From positions 186,001-250,000 of the forward strand of contig JBMNGP010000013.1 of NCBI GenBank assembly GCA_050949905.1: a DNA stretch of 64,000 nucleotides, read 5' to 3'. Source of the stretch: DUML01 sp050949905. Lineage in GTDB: Bacteria > Bacillota > Desulfitobacteriia > Desulfitobacteriales > Syntrophobotulaceae. The notes beneath the pieces are model-generated. The model was not told where the DNA came from. It did not search any database and was given only the letters and a program-made list of their open reading frames with translations. The translations under genes were made by a program, and so were the position numbers. This document shows, piece after piece, positions 24,337 to 33,157 of the stretch. Each line of letters starts with the position of its first letter. The stretch's first letter is position 1.

Positions 24337-27099
24337 ATGGATTATCGCGACACTTTGAATTTGCCCCAGACTGATTTCCCCATGCGGGGCAACCTCCCAC
24401 AGAGGGAACCGGAGATTTTGGCTAAATGGGAAGACTCGAAGATTTATGAAAAAGTGCAAAAAGCCAGGGAAGGAAAAGAAATGTTTGTTCTGCATGACGG
24501 GCCTCCCTATGCCAACGGGGATATTCACTTAGGTCATGCTTTGAATAAAATCTTAAAGGATATTATCGTCAGGTACAAAACTATGTGCGGCCATAACTCT
24601 CCTTATGTTCCCGGCTGGGATACCCATGGTCTGCCCATCGAACAGCAGGTCATCAAAAAACTAGGCCTTAACCGTCATGCGGTTTCAGTTCTGGATTTTA
24701 GAGCCAAGTGCCGGGACTACGCCCTGGAGTATGTGGAAATTCAGAAAGAGCAGTTCAAAAGGTTAGGGGTCAGAGGAGACTGGGACAATCCCTATCTTAC
24801 TCTAAGTAAAGAATATGAAGCTGCTCAAATCGGGGTCTTTGGCGAAATGGCTAAAAAGGGCTATATCTATAAGGGACTGAAACCTGTTTATTGGTGCCCG
24901 ACTTGCGAGACCGCTTTAGCTGAGGCTGAAATTGATTATGCCGATAGGAAATCGGCAGCCATCTTTGTCAAATTCCCGCTGAAAAACAGCCAGGGGCTTT
25001 TTGCGGAGGAAAATAGTTACGTTGTCATTTGGACGACAACTCCTTGGACTATCCCGGCTAACCTGGCCATCTGCGTAAACCCCGAATTTGTATACGTTTT
25101 AGTGCAGGATGGCAACGAATCTTTGGTCTTGGCTGAAGAAATGCTTCCTTCTCTCAGGGAGCTGTGGGGTAAGGAGTTACCTGTTATAAAAACCTTCAGC
25201 GGCAAACAACTGGAAGGCCTACTTTGCCGGCATCCTCTGTTTGAACGGGATTCACTTCTTATCTGTGGTGAACACGTTACCCTGGAGCAGGGTACGGGCT
25301 GTGTCCACACCGCCCCGGGACACGGGGAAGATGACTTCCTGGTAGGTAAGCAGTACGGTTTGCCCGTTCTCTGCCCGGTTGACCATCAAGGAAAATTCAC
25401 CGCGGAGATTACTCCTTATGCCGGGATGAAAGTGGAAAAAGCCAATGATTTGATTATTAAGGACCTGGAGGCTGCCGGGCTGTTGATTAAGGCTGACAAG
25501 ATCAAACACAGCTATCCCCACTGCTGGCGTTGTAAGAATCCTATTATCTTCAGAGCTACCGAACAGTGGTTTGCTTCCATTGACGGTTTTCGGCAGGAAG
25601 CCCTGGCTGAAATTGATCAAGTCCGCTGGATTCCGGCTTGGGGTAAAGATAGAATTCATAATATGGTTGCCGATCGCGGAGACTGGTGTATCTCCCGCCA
25701 GCGAACCTGGGGAGTACCGATTCCGATTTTTTACTGCGAAGACTGCGGCAAAGAGATTATTAATGATGCCACAATCGAAAACTTGCAGAAGATTTTCAGC
25801 CAAGAGGGCTCTGATGCCTGGTTTGCACATTCGGCTGAAGAACTATTGCCCCAAGGGTTTAGCTGCGAATGCGGCTCGCAAACCTTCCGCAAAGAGACCG
25901 ATATTATGGATGTCTGGTTTGACTCCGGTACCAGCCATGTCGGCGTTCTGCAAAAAAGACCGGAGCTAAAATGGCCGGCAGACATGTATTTGGAAGGTTC
26001 CGACCAACACCGCGGCTGGTTTAATTCCTCGCTTTCCACTTCCGTAGCGGCTTTTGGGCAGGCACCTTATAAAGCTGTCTTAACCCATGGATTCTTAGTT
26101 GATGAAAAAGGCCGTAAAATGTCCAAGTCCTTGGGCAACGGGGTTGACCCCCTGCAAGTGGTCAGAGATATGGGCGCCGATATCCTAAGGCTTTGGGTCT
26201 CTTCGGCCGACTATAAGAATGATGTGGCGGCTTCCCCCAGAATTATGAAGCAAATGGTGGAAGCCTACCGGAAAATAAGAAATACTCTGCGCTTTTTGCT
26301 CGGTAATCTCTATGACTTTGACCCGGTGCAAAACAAGGTAGCTTATCCGGATTTAAAAGAGATTGACCGTTGGGTTTTGCATAAACTCAGCCGGGTCATC
26401 GAGCGGGTGCAGAAGGCTTATGATGATTATGAATTCCATGTTGTTTACCATACGGTGCATAATTTCTGTACGGTGGAATTAAGTTCAATTTACCTTGATA
26501 TTGTCAAAGACAGGGTTTATGTGGACGCCAAGGATTCCCTGGGGAGAAGGGCTGCCCAAACCGTCATGTATGAGATCCTCAACGCTTTAGTCCGTCTTCT
26601 GGCGCCGATTTTAGTATTTACTGCCGACGAAATTTGGTCTTACCTCCCTGGGAAGAAGGAAGGTTCAGATATTCAGATTGAGCTTATGCCAAAGGTCCAA
26701 GAGGAATGGTTGGACAGCTCTCTGGAAGAAAAGTGGGCACGCATCCTGGACTTGAGGTATGATATCACCAAAGCTTTAGAAATCGCCCGGCAGGATAAGC
26801 AAATTAATCATTCCTTAACAGCTACAATAGACCTTTATGTAAGTGATCAGGCAACCTATGCTTTCTTGGCGGATATTGGCAATTTAGCGGAGATTGTTAT
26901 TGTTTCCGAGCTCAAAATTCATCAAGAAGAAGCCCCTGCAGGCGCGCAGGTAGGGGAAAACTTCCCCGGTGTTAAAATTGTAGTATCTTCCGCTCCCGGC
27001 AGCAAATGCGAACGCTGCTGGATGTATAGCGAAGAAGTCGGAATTGATGCCGAGCATCCGGAACTTTGTCCCCGCTGCTTGGCTGTAGTAAAAGGCTAA
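24337..27099 (+). CDS. ileS: Isoleucine--tRNA ligase
   Basis: Class I aminoacyl-tRNA synthetase charging tRNA-Ile. The 920 residues carry the HIGH-type motif DIHLGHALNK near residue 60, the editing (CP1) domain with TTPWTIPANLAI, and KMSKS at 594-598. The C-terminal zinc site (KCERCWMY...LCPRCLA) marks the bacterial type common in Firmicutes and E. coli, not the eukaryal-like mupirocin-resistant form. TAGGAGG lies upstream of the ATG. It has its own T-box and terminator, so it is a monocistronic unit. Confidence 0.98.
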   Translation: MDYRDTLNLPQTDFPMRGNLPQREPEILAKWEDSKIYEKVQKAREGKEMFVLHDGPPYANGDIHLGHALNKILKDIIVRYKTMCGHNSPYVPGWDTHGLPIEQQVIKKLGLNRHAVSVLDFRAKCRDYALEYVEIQKEQFKRLGVRGDWDNPYLTLSKEYEAAQIGVFGEMAKKGYIYKGLKPVYWCPTCETALAEAEIDYADRKSAAIFVKFPLKNSQGLFAEENSYVVIWTTTPWTIPANLAICVNPEFVYVLVQDGNESLVLAEEMLPSLRELWGKELPVIKTFSGKQLEGLLCRHPLFERDSLLICGEHVTLEQGTGCVHTAPGHGEDDFLVGKQYGLPVLCPVDHQGKFTAEITPYAGMKVEKANDLIIKDLEAAGLLIKADKIKHSYPHCWRCKNPIIFRATEQWFASIDGFRQEALAEIDQVRWIPAWGKDRIHNMVADRGDWCISRQRTWGVPIPIFYCEDCGKEIINDATIENLQKIFSQEGSDAWFAHSAEELLPQGFSCECGSQTFRKETDIMDVWFDSGTSHVGVLQKRPELKWPADMYLEGSDQHRGWFNSSLSTSVAAFGQAPYKAVLTHGFLVDEKGRKMSKSLGNGVDPLQVVRDMGADILRLWVSSADYKNDVAASPRIMKQMVEAYRKIRNTLRFLLGNLYDFDPVQNKVAYPDLKEIDRWVLHKLSRVIERVQKAYDDYEFHVVYHTVHNFCTVELSSIYLDIVKDRVYVDAKDSLGRRAAQTVMYEILNALVRLLAPILVFTADEIWSYLPGKKEGSDIQIELMPKVQEEWLDSSLEEKWARILDLRYDITKALEIARQDKQINHSLTATIDLYVSDQATYAFLADIGNLAEIVIVSELKIHQEEAPAGAQVGENFPGVKIVVSSAPGSKCERCWMYSEEVGIDAEHPELCPRCLAVVKG

Positions 27100-27167
27100 G
27101 GAAACCCCTAATTAGATTAGATAAAGCCTAAATTTAAGAATTGGTACTATTAAGCCAAAGATCTGGA

Positions 27168-27193
27168 GATGCCTCAAATGAGGCATCTTTTTT
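27168..27193 (+). terminator. Intrinsic terminator after ileS
   Basis: GATGCCTC (27168-27175), loop AAAT, GAGGCATC (27180-27187), then six Ts. Perfect eight-base-pair stem. Confidence 0.93.
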
Positions 27194-27217
27194 AAAAATA
27201 CTAAAAAAGAACAAAGA

Positions 27218-27246
27218 TAGACAAAAGTGGTATTTAGCGGTATGAT
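27218..27246 (+). promoter_or_regulatory. Candidate vegetative promoter of the MCP-like gene
   Basis: TAGACA at 27218-27223, a 17-base spacer and TATGAT at 27241-27246. It lies between the ileS terminator and the start at 27302. Confidence 0.6.
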
Positions 27247-27301
27247 AAATGTGGAATAATTTTGTAGTATAAACTAAAAGTAGGAGAAAGGGGGAGAAAT
27301 G

Positions 27302-28159
27302 ATGAATCTCAGCACGGAAATAGCCAATAAAATAGTTGATGTGATTTATAATAGTTGTGGTTATCATTGTATTGTGGGCGACCAAAATGGTATGATTATT
27401 GCCGATTCAGCCCGCCAAAGAATAGGATTAGTACATAAAGGGCAAGTTCGAATTCTTAATTCCGGTATAGATGAAATAACAGTCACTAAAGAGCAGGAGC
27501 TGGCGTTCGGAGGTACAGATAAAGAAGGCTATAACATCGCCATTAAACACCAGGATAGGAAAATTGGCTGTTTTGGTATAGCGGGGTCCCTTGAGATCGT
27601 AACCCCGATTGCCAAAGTGGCTGCCGGAATGGTGACCACAATGATCCGGGATGAAGAGCTCAGAAATGCCCTGCGCGAGCAAGTCGAAAAACTGAATCAG
27701 TCTATTGAGATTGTGGCCAGTGCCGTGGAGGAAGTTGCGGCTTCCTCGCAGGAAGTAGCGGCTATCAGCCAGACAGTTGCTAATGCGGTTCTCGAAGGCC
27801 AGGAACAAGTGAAAAAAACAACAAACATTATTGACTTTATCCGTCGGGTAGCAGTTCAAACTAATCTCTTAGGGCTGAATGCAGCCATTGAAGCAGCTCG
27901 GGCCGGTGAGCATGGCAAGGGCTTTTCTGTTGTAGCCGATGAGGTAAGAAAGTTGGCTGTAGAAAGCAATCGGTCTACAGACGAGATAGATCAAATTCTC
28001 ACTCAATTTGAAGAAGTAATTGCCAGTATCAGCGAAGGAGTCAGCCAGAATAATGCTGTGATCCAAGAACAAGCTAAGGCTACCCAGGATATAACCGGGA
28101 TTGTCCAGACTGTCCAGCAGGTAGGTTTTGATCTTGATTCCATAGCAACTCAATTATAA
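27302..28159 (+). CDS. Soluble methyl-accepting chemotaxis-like protein with sugar-diacid-recognition domain
   Basis: A 285-residue signalling protein with no membrane segment. Residues about 1-125 resemble the sugar diacid recognition domain found in CdaR regulators (STEIANKIVDVIYNSCGYHCIV, then GMIIADSARQRIG). From about 135 on there is a short MCP signalling domain with the hairpin tip RRVAVQTNLLGLNAAIEAARAGEHGKGFSVVADEVRKLA, the CheA/CheW-contacting region. It could feed a cytoplasmic carboxylate signal into chemotaxis. It is alone between two terminators. The domain call for the N-terminus is by eye and less certain than the MCP part. Confidence 0.82.
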   Translation: MNLSTEIANKIVDVIYNSCGYHCIVGDQNGMIIADSARQRIGLVHKGQVRILNSGIDEITVTKEQELAFGGTDKEGYNIAIKHQDRKIGCFGIAGSLEIVTPIAKVAAGMVTTMIRDEELRNALREQVEKLNQSIEIVASAVEEVAASSQEVAAISQTVANAVLEGQEQVKKTTNIIDFIRRVAVQTNLLGLNAAIEAARAGEHGKGFSVVADEVRKLAVESNRSTDEIDQILTQFEEVIASISEGVSQNNAVIQEQAKATQDITGIVQTVQQVGFDLDSIATQL

Positions 28160-28193
28160 AAGGTTTAACCAGTACCTAAACAGATAGCCCAAA

Positions 28194-28229
28194 GCTCCCG
28201 CAGCAGTTTAAGAGCTACGGGGGATTTTT
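28194..28229 (+). terminator. Probable intrinsic terminator after the MCP-like gene
   Basis: The stem is AGCTCCCGCAGC with AGCTACGGGGGA, with one bulge and one mismatch, then TTTTT. The imperfect stem lowers confidence. Confidence 0.6.
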
Positions 28230-28245
28230 CTAAATGCTTGGAAAT

Positions 28246-28275
28246 TTGGCTGTAAGGGCCTAAATGTTGTACAAT
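28246..28275 (+). promoter_or_regulatory. Candidate promoter of pduL
   Basis: TTGGCT at 28246-28251, an 18-base spacer and TACAAT at 28270-28275. The leader to pduL would be about 125 nt and contains a short ORF with a good ribosome-binding site (ATG at 28373). Confidence 0.45.
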
Positions 28276-28406
28276 AGTTAGAGAGGTGTAGATAGCTTTA
28301 GCCTAGAGAACCGGTAATTACATTGAGGGGTTTGCTTGCTGGTAAAGCGAAAATATTGGAGGAAGAGAATAGATGAGGAAGTCAAATTATTTGAGGAGTG
28401 AAAACT

Positions 28407-28988
28407 ATGCGTACTTTCCAAGTCCCGGTAGGAGTTTCCAACCGACATCTTCATCTATCTGCCGAAGATATCCAGGCCCTTTTTGGAGAGGGTTATACTC
28501 TTAAGAATAAGAAAGACCTTAGTCAGCCAGGACAATTTGCCTGTGAGGAAACAGTTACCCTCGTCGGCCCCAAAGGGAGTATTGAGGGGGTAAGAATCTT
28601 AGGACCGGCTCGTAAGGAATCCCAGGTCGAATTGGCTCTCACGGATGCCTTCAAGCTTGGTATAAAAATACCGGTCAGAGATTCCGGCAATTTAGAAGAT
28701 ACTCCCGGGATTGAAATTGTCAACGGAGAAAGGAAAATTAGCCTCAAGCGAGGAGCGATTGCCGCTATGCGGCATCTGCACATGACCGAAGTCCAGGCCC
28801 AGCAATATGGCCTTAAAGATAAGGATATCGTTAAGGTTGTATTTAACGGTTCCCGCGGTGGAGAATTCCATAATGTATTGGTCAGGGTTAATGTCAATTA
28901 TGCTCTTGATTTTCACATTGATACTGATGAAGCTAATGCCTTTGGGCTTGGTAATGGTGATACGGCTACAGTAATTATAGATAAGTAA
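28407..28988 (+). CDS. pduL: PduL-type phosphate acyltransferase (phosphotransacetylase)
   Basis: Interconverts acyl-CoA and acyl phosphate; in several acetogenic and syntrophic clostridia PduL replaces Pta in acetate metabolism. The 193 residues contain the zinc-binding histidine motifs SNRHLHLS near residue 11-18 and MRHLHMTEVQA in the second barrel, and the C-terminal FHIDTDEANAF. There is no N-terminal encapsulation helix, and no other microcompartment gene is nearby, so a free cytosolic enzyme is likely. The start at 28407 has GAGGAG eight bases upstream; a GTG at 28398 lies within that site. Confidence 0.93.
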   Translation: MRTFQVPVGVSNRHLHLSAEDIQALFGEGYTLKNKKDLSQPGQFACEETVTLVGPKGSIEGVRILGPARKESQVELALTDAFKLGIKIPVRDSGNLEDTPGIEIVNGERKISLKRGAIAAMRHLHMTEVQAQQYGLKDKDIVKVVFNGSRGGEFHNVLVRVNVNYALDFHIDTDEANAFGLGNGDTATVIIDK

Positions 28989-29044
28989 TTTTTGCAGCGT
29001 TTTAGGCTTAGTATTAAGTATCTTTGAGAGTATTGACCTTAAGA

Positions 29045-29073
29045 TTGTGCCAGATAATTCCCTGTGTTAAGAT
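29045..29073 (+). promoter_or_regulatory. Possible promoter of lspA-rluD-yhhQ
   Basis: TTGTGC at 29045-29050, a 17-base spacer and TAAGAT at 29068-29073. Weak match; listed because the spacing is right and an operon starts about 105 bases downstream. Confidence 0.35.
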
Positions 29074-29179
29074 AGATAAGCAAGGGAGATTCTGGCCTTT
29101 CTTTATTTAAACAGAAACTTTTGCTAGAGCGGCATTAGAATTAGGAATAATTGTTAGGCAATATTAGGAGGTTGGCATT

Positions 29180-29614
29180 TTGCAAATTTGGTTGACTTTG
29201 GCGATAGTAGTACTCTTGGATAGAATAAGTAAGTTTCTGATTCAAACCAATCTGGAGCTGGGAGAAAGCTTGGAAGTAATCCCAGGTTTTTTCCATTTGA
29301 CTTATATCCAGAACCCTGGGGCAGCTTTTGGGTTGTTAGCCGGAAAGAATTGGTTATTTGTTCTTACTACTGTCTTAGTGTTGGGGGCGATTGTTTATTT
29401 TCAAGCTAAAATACCGGATCATAAGCTCATACGCATTTGTTTGGGAATGATTGGCGGGGGTGCTTTAGGTAATCTCTATGACCGGCTTTTCCTGGGCAAA
29501 GTGGTTGATTTTTTGGATTTTAAGGTCTGGTCTTATATTTTTAATATAGCCGACAGTATGATTGTTGTGGGTGGATTTCTGCTGGCATTTTTGATTTATA
29601 AGCATTCTTCCTAA
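29180..29614 (+). CDS. lspA: Lipoprotein signal peptidase LspA
   Basis: Membrane aspartic protease that removes signal peptides from prolipoproteins. The 144 residues form four membrane helices. The catalytic aspartates lie in NLYDRLFLGKVVDFLDF and FNIADSMIVVGG, and the family motif TYIQNPGAAFGL is near residue 47. TTG start with AGGAGG upstream. Substrates in this window would include the lipoprotein at 33158. It precedes an rluD-family gene by 54 bp, the usual Firmicute pairing. Confidence 0.96.
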   Translation: MQIWLTLAIVVLLDRISKFLIQTNLELGESLEVIPGFFHLTYIQNPGAAFGLLAGKNWLFVLTTVLVLGAIVYFQAKIPDHKLIRICLGMIGGGALGNLYDRLFLGKVVDFLDFKVWSYIFNIADSMIVVGGFLLAFLIYKHSS

Positions 29615-29668
29615 TCTGCCAGCTTATAAAAGGGCAAAATCTGCGGAACAATAGATTATAAAGGCAGG

Positions 29669-30649
29669 TTGAAATTGGCTGTGAGTGAAAACCTGGTTCA
29701 GGAAGAGTATGATTTTGAAGAATGGTTGAATATCCCCGTCTCGCCCGGTCAGCGTTTGGATGTGGCCTTAGCGGAGAAAACCGAAAAAAGCCGGAGTTAT
29801 TTGCAAAACTTAATTCAGGCGCAAAGGGTTCTGGTCAACGGTCAGGTCAAAAAAGCAAATTATAAAGTTCAGGAAGGCGACCGGGTTGAGATTAATTTTC
29901 CTGAGCCCCAGGTACTTGATGTCTTGCCTGAGGATATCGACCTGGAGATAATTTATGAAGATAAGGACTTATTAGTAGTGAATAAACCGCAGGGAATGGT
30001 TGTTCACCCTGCTCCCGGGTCTTGGCACGGAACACTGGTCAATGCTTTGCTTTATCACTGCCGGAATTTGTCGGGGATTAATGGGGTAATAAGACCGGGC
30101 ATTGTCCACAGGATAGATAAAGACACTTCCGGACTGCTGGTAGTGGCTAAAAACGATGAGGCACATCATAAGCTTGCCGAGCAGCTAAAAGAGCACAGTG
30201 CCGGCAGGAGTTATCGAGCCGTAGTTCACGGAGTGTTGTCGGAACCTTCCGGAACCATTAATGCCCCTATTGGCCGGGATCCTAAAGACAGAAAAAAGAT
30301 GGCTGTAGTCTTTCAAAATTCCAAAGAAGCCGTAACTCATTATTATGTCCAAAATAGATATTACCAGTTTACAGAAATCAGAGCAGTGCTGGAGACCGGG
30401 AGAACCCACCAAATTAGGGTACATATGGCCTACCTGAAACATCCCGTCCTGGGCGACCCCCTTTACGGGCCCAAAAAGAACCCCTTTGGTCTTCAGGGAC
30501 AGGTGTTGCATGCCGAATCCTTAAGTTTTGTTCATCCCACTACGGGCGGCAAAATGGAATTTACCGTGGATCCTCCGCCGACTTTTAGGGAGGTTCTCAA
30601 CAAACTTAAACATTTGACAGACAATAATCCGGAGTATGCTTATGAGTAA
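29669..30649 (+). CDS. RluD/YlyB-family 23S rRNA pseudouridine synthase
   Basis: Isomerises uridines in large-subunit rRNA. Up to 326 residues: an S4 RNA-binding domain at about 24-85 (QRLDVALAEKTEKSRSYLQ), then the RluA/RluD catalytic domain with the aspartate in HRIDKDTSGLLVVAKN and the ARTHQIRVH-type motif TGRTHQIRVHMAYLKHPVLGD. The target uridines cannot be told from sequence. Start codons TTG 29669, TTG 29675 and GTG 29681 are all possible; the ribosome-binding site (AAAGGCAGG) is closest to the first, so the true start may be the second. Overlaps yhhQ at its end. Confidence 0.93.
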   Translation: MKLAVSENLVQEEYDFEEWLNIPVSPGQRLDVALAEKTEKSRSYLQNLIQAQRVLVNGQVKKANYKVQEGDRVEINFPEPQVLDVLPEDIDLEIIYEDKDLLVVNKPQGMVVHPAPGSWHGTLVNALLYHCRNLSGINGVIRPGIVHRIDKDTSGLLVVAKNDEAHHKLAEQLKEHSAGRSYRAVVHGVLSEPSGTINAPIGRDPKDRKKMAVVFQNSKEAVTHYYVQNRYYQFTEIRAVLETGRTHQIRVHMAYLKHPVLGDPLYGPKKNPFGLQGQVLHAESLSFVHPTTGGKMEFTVDPPPTFREVLNKLKHLTDNNPEYAYE

Positions 30650-31325
30650 TGAAATAATTTTCTTACTGGAGTTTCTAGTGACTTTTTCCCTCTTGCTAAT
30701 GGGCTATAAACTCTTTGGCAAAACCGGGGTTTATGTTTGGATAGTTCTTTCCACCATACTGGCCAATATTCAGGTTACGGTGACCATCGGGCTCTTTGGG
30801 ATGGTTGCAACTTTAGGCAATATTATTTATGGTTCCAGTTTTCTCGCTACCGATATTCTCTCGGAAAAGTACGGTATAAAAGAAGCCCGGCGAGGGGTCT
30901 ATGTTGGTTTCTTTGCTAATTTAACAGCAATGGTTATTATGCAGGTGATTATCCGCTATAATCCTCACAGTTCGGATTTTATGCTGGAACATGTGGAGCA
31001 AATATTTATGTTTTTTCCCAGGGTAGTGGCAGGGAGTTTAGCAGCTTTTCTTTTTTCCCAATTGCATGATACTTGGGCTTTTGATTTCTGGAAAAGACAC
31101 TTTCCCCGCTACCTATGGCTGAGAAATACTGCCAGCACTATAGTCAGTCAAGCCTTAGACACGCTTATTTTTGTCACCATTGCTTTTTATGGAGTATTTG
31201 AAACTGAAATTGTGATAGGTATTGCTTTTTCCACCTACTTGCTTAAATTTATTGTAGCAGTATGTGACACACCCTTTATGTATTTGGCAGCCCGGATTGA
31301 GAATTTTGTTTGGGGTGAAAAATAA
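30642..31325 (+). CDS. yhhQ: YhhQ/QueT-type queuosine precursor transporter (VUT family)
   Basis: Polytopic membrane protein of the vitamin-uptake-transporter (DUF165) family that imports preQ0/preQ1 or other queuosine precursors. The 227 residues form about six membrane helices. Recognisable segments include YGSSFLATDILSEKYG, RFFPRVVAGSLAAFLFSQLHDTW-like sequence (residues about 125-147) and DTLIFVTIAFYG. The ATG at 30642 has GGAG seven bases upstream; an ATG at 30636 is too close. It overlaps the 3' end of the upstream pseudouridine synthase gene by 8 bp. Confidence 0.9.
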   Translation: MSNEIIFLLEFLVTFSLLLMGYKLFGKTGVYVWIVLSTILANIQVTVTIGLFGMVATLGNIIYGSSFLATDILSEKYGIKEARRGVYVGFFANLTAMVIMQVIIRYNPHSSDFMLEHVEQIFMFFPRVVAGSLAAFLFSQLHDTWAFDFWKRHFPRYLWLRNTASTIVSQALDTLIFVTIAFYGVFETEIVIGIAFSTYLLKFIVAVCDTPFMYLAARIENFVWGEK

Positions 31326-31334
31326 TACACTTTT

Positions 31335-31831
31335 TTATAGAATTAAAGCACCGGCAGGGATCGCTAAATCCTCAGGCTGCACCGCACCTTCCCCAGTTTT
31401 AAAATTACAATAAAGCCTCTCGGAAGTGTTCCCATTATAATTATTTTGAATCCTGACCGGCAGGCCGCTAACGGAGCTAATCCAAACTTTGGTACTGCCC
31501 AGATTATTTTTAAGTATTTCGACAATGAAGCAGAGTTCACCCTCGTATTCTGCTTCCTGTACGGTACTCAGCTCTGGTAATACTTTATCCAAATACCAGA
31601 GAATAGTTTGTTCCCTGGGAATAGTTAGGACTGTTGCTCTGCCTGCCACGTTATTCCTAAGCAGTTGGGGGTATTTTCCCTGATAATAACGAATAATTTC
31701 CAGGGTATCATAATTATATAACCGGCCGCTTATTCATTATTAATAACAAGCGTACTTGCAGGGGGAGAACTGTTGCAGGCTGTCAAAAAAAAGAAAAGAA
31801 AAATACCTAGAAAAAAGCCTATTCTGTACAA
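31335..31831 (-). pseudogene. Frameshifted small lipoprotein gene
   Basis: On the minus strand, GGGGAGG (31847-31841) lies nine bases before a TTG at 31831 that opens a classic lipoprotein signal peptide: MYRIGFFLGIFLFFFLTAC with lipobox Cys19. The frame stops at 31732-31730 after 33 codons. A second frame, open from the same place, continues for about 130 codons to 31335 (segments YNYDTLEIIRYYQGKYPQLL and VWISSVSGLPVRIQNNYNG). One missing base near 31732 would join them into a lipoprotein of roughly 165 residues. The C-terminal half loosely recalls LolA/GerS-like folds, which I cannot confirm. Either a pseudogene or an assembly error. Confidence 0.7.
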
Positions 31832-32328
31832 AGCTCGATTCCTCCCCAGGAATAAAACTCAACGAATTGTTTTAATTTTTTGCTGGTTCCTTAAGAGGCA
31901 GGGAGTTAATTATTGATTTCTTTATAATAATAGACTATGCATAAACCTTAAATATTACGCGCGTTTTAAATTTTTTTATTGTTGCCAAGGGCATTATGAC
32001 GCGTTAGTTATTGTTAGTAAGGCCTTTGTAAAAATGTTACTATTTAGACACAATTTGTTATGTTATCCTACAAGTAGGACTCCCGCAATACTATTCGTAA
32101 GTCCGGCTGTATTTAGGTTTAACCCGCAATGGTTCTGAAAAAAAGCGTTAGGCGACAGTCCATGCGGGAGGTCGCTCATCCATGCCCGGATTGGAAAAGA
32201 TCGATTTATGATCGGATTATTGCACATTTGTAGAATGTTATGAAGTACAGATAAACAGGAATTTATTGAGCGGATAGCCATAATGAAAAGTACAAATCAA
32301 TCTAAGGTAAATTATGGGAGGCTTGTAA
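31832..32328 (+). other. About 500-bp AT-rich region without a recognised gene
   Basis: It contains the divergent upstream region of the lipoprotein pseudogene and of the acetyltransferase gene. No reading frame longer than about 70 codons has a ribosome-binding site. A stretch at 32060-32230 reads in one plus frame as two pieces broken by a stop (SPAVFRFNPQWF and KALGDSPCGRSLIHARIG), which may be a decayed coding fragment; I do not recognise it. Confidence 0.4.
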
Positions 32329-32973
32329 ATGAATAAAATGATTAAGATTAGGAATGAAGAAGAAAAAGATTATGAGAAAGTGGAGGAAATCACAAGGAAA
32401 GCTTTTTGGAATTTATATATCCCGGGGTGCGTTGAACATTATTTGGTTCATGTTATGCGATCCCACAAAGATTTTCTGCCGGATCTGGATTTTGTGATTG
32501 AAGTTGATAATCAAATCATCGGGAATATCATGTATACGAAAACAAAACTAATTGATGAATCCGGGGAAGAAAAAGACATCCTTACTTTCGGTCCGGTTTG
32601 CATTTTGCCGGAATATCAGAGAAAGGGGTATGGGAAAAAGCTAATGGAGTATTCCTTTGAACAGGCGGTCGGACTTGGTTATGATGTGATCGTAATATTT
32701 GGAAACCCGGGTAATTATGTAAGCCTTGGTTTTAAAAGCTGTAAAAAGTACAATGTCTGTCTTGAGAATGGGACATACCCGGCGGCAATGATGGTAAAAG
32801 AACTTAAACCGAATGTCTTGGACGGGAGGAAATGGGTTTACTATCAAAGTCCTGTATTTGAGATAGACGAACAAGAAGCCGGGCGCTTTGACGAGGATTT
32901 GGAACGCTTGAAGAAAAAATACCAGCCAAGCCAGGAAGAATTTTATATTCACAGCCATTCTATTATTAATTGA
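32329..32973 (+). CDS. GNAT family N-acetyltransferase
   Basis: A 214-residue acetyl-CoA-dependent acetyltransferase of unknown substrate. The acetyl-CoA pyrophosphate-binding motif A is PEYQRKGYGKKLMEYSF at about residues 95-111, after FGPVCILP on beta 4. GNPGNYVSLGFKSCKKYNV gives the C-terminal GNAT half, and an extra region of about 60 residues with an acidic helix follows. The ribosome-binding site is GGGAGG. It lies in a small group of accessory genes between the lspA operon and the pyrimidine operon, each apparently separately transcribed. Confidence 0.88.
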   Translation: MNKMIKIRNEEEKDYEKVEEITRKAFWNLYIPGCVEHYLVHVMRSHKDFLPDLDFVIEVDNQIIGNIMYTKTKLIDESGEEKDILTFGPVCILPEYQRKGYGKKLMEYSFEQAVGLGYDVIVIFGNPGNYVSLGFKSCKKYNVCLENGTYPAAMMVKELKPNVLDGRKWVYYQSPVFEIDEQEAGRFDEDLERLKKKYQPSQEEFYIHSHSIIN

Positions 32974-33157
32974 GTTTCCTTTAGTGGCATAAGGATAGAT
33001 TCCAATTAATCTTTCAGATATATACATAATTCGTATTTGAAGTTAGGGTACATTAGATTAATAGAGGAAAAGATTATTTTGGTCATGTCTTAATTGCACG
33101 TCGTCTAACAGGGGAGTTCCAAAATAAGAATAATTGTTTACTGGGAGGGGGTTAATT

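Noticed and set aside
28398..28406. GTG 28398 as the pduL start
   Set aside because: It lies within the GAGGAG ribosome-binding site that serves the ATG at 28407.
32063..32281. 72-codon minus-strand open frame between the lipoprotein pseudogene and the GNAT gene
   Set aside because: No ribosome-binding site, no recognisable family and no hydrophobic or motif pattern; probably chance in an AT-rich gap.
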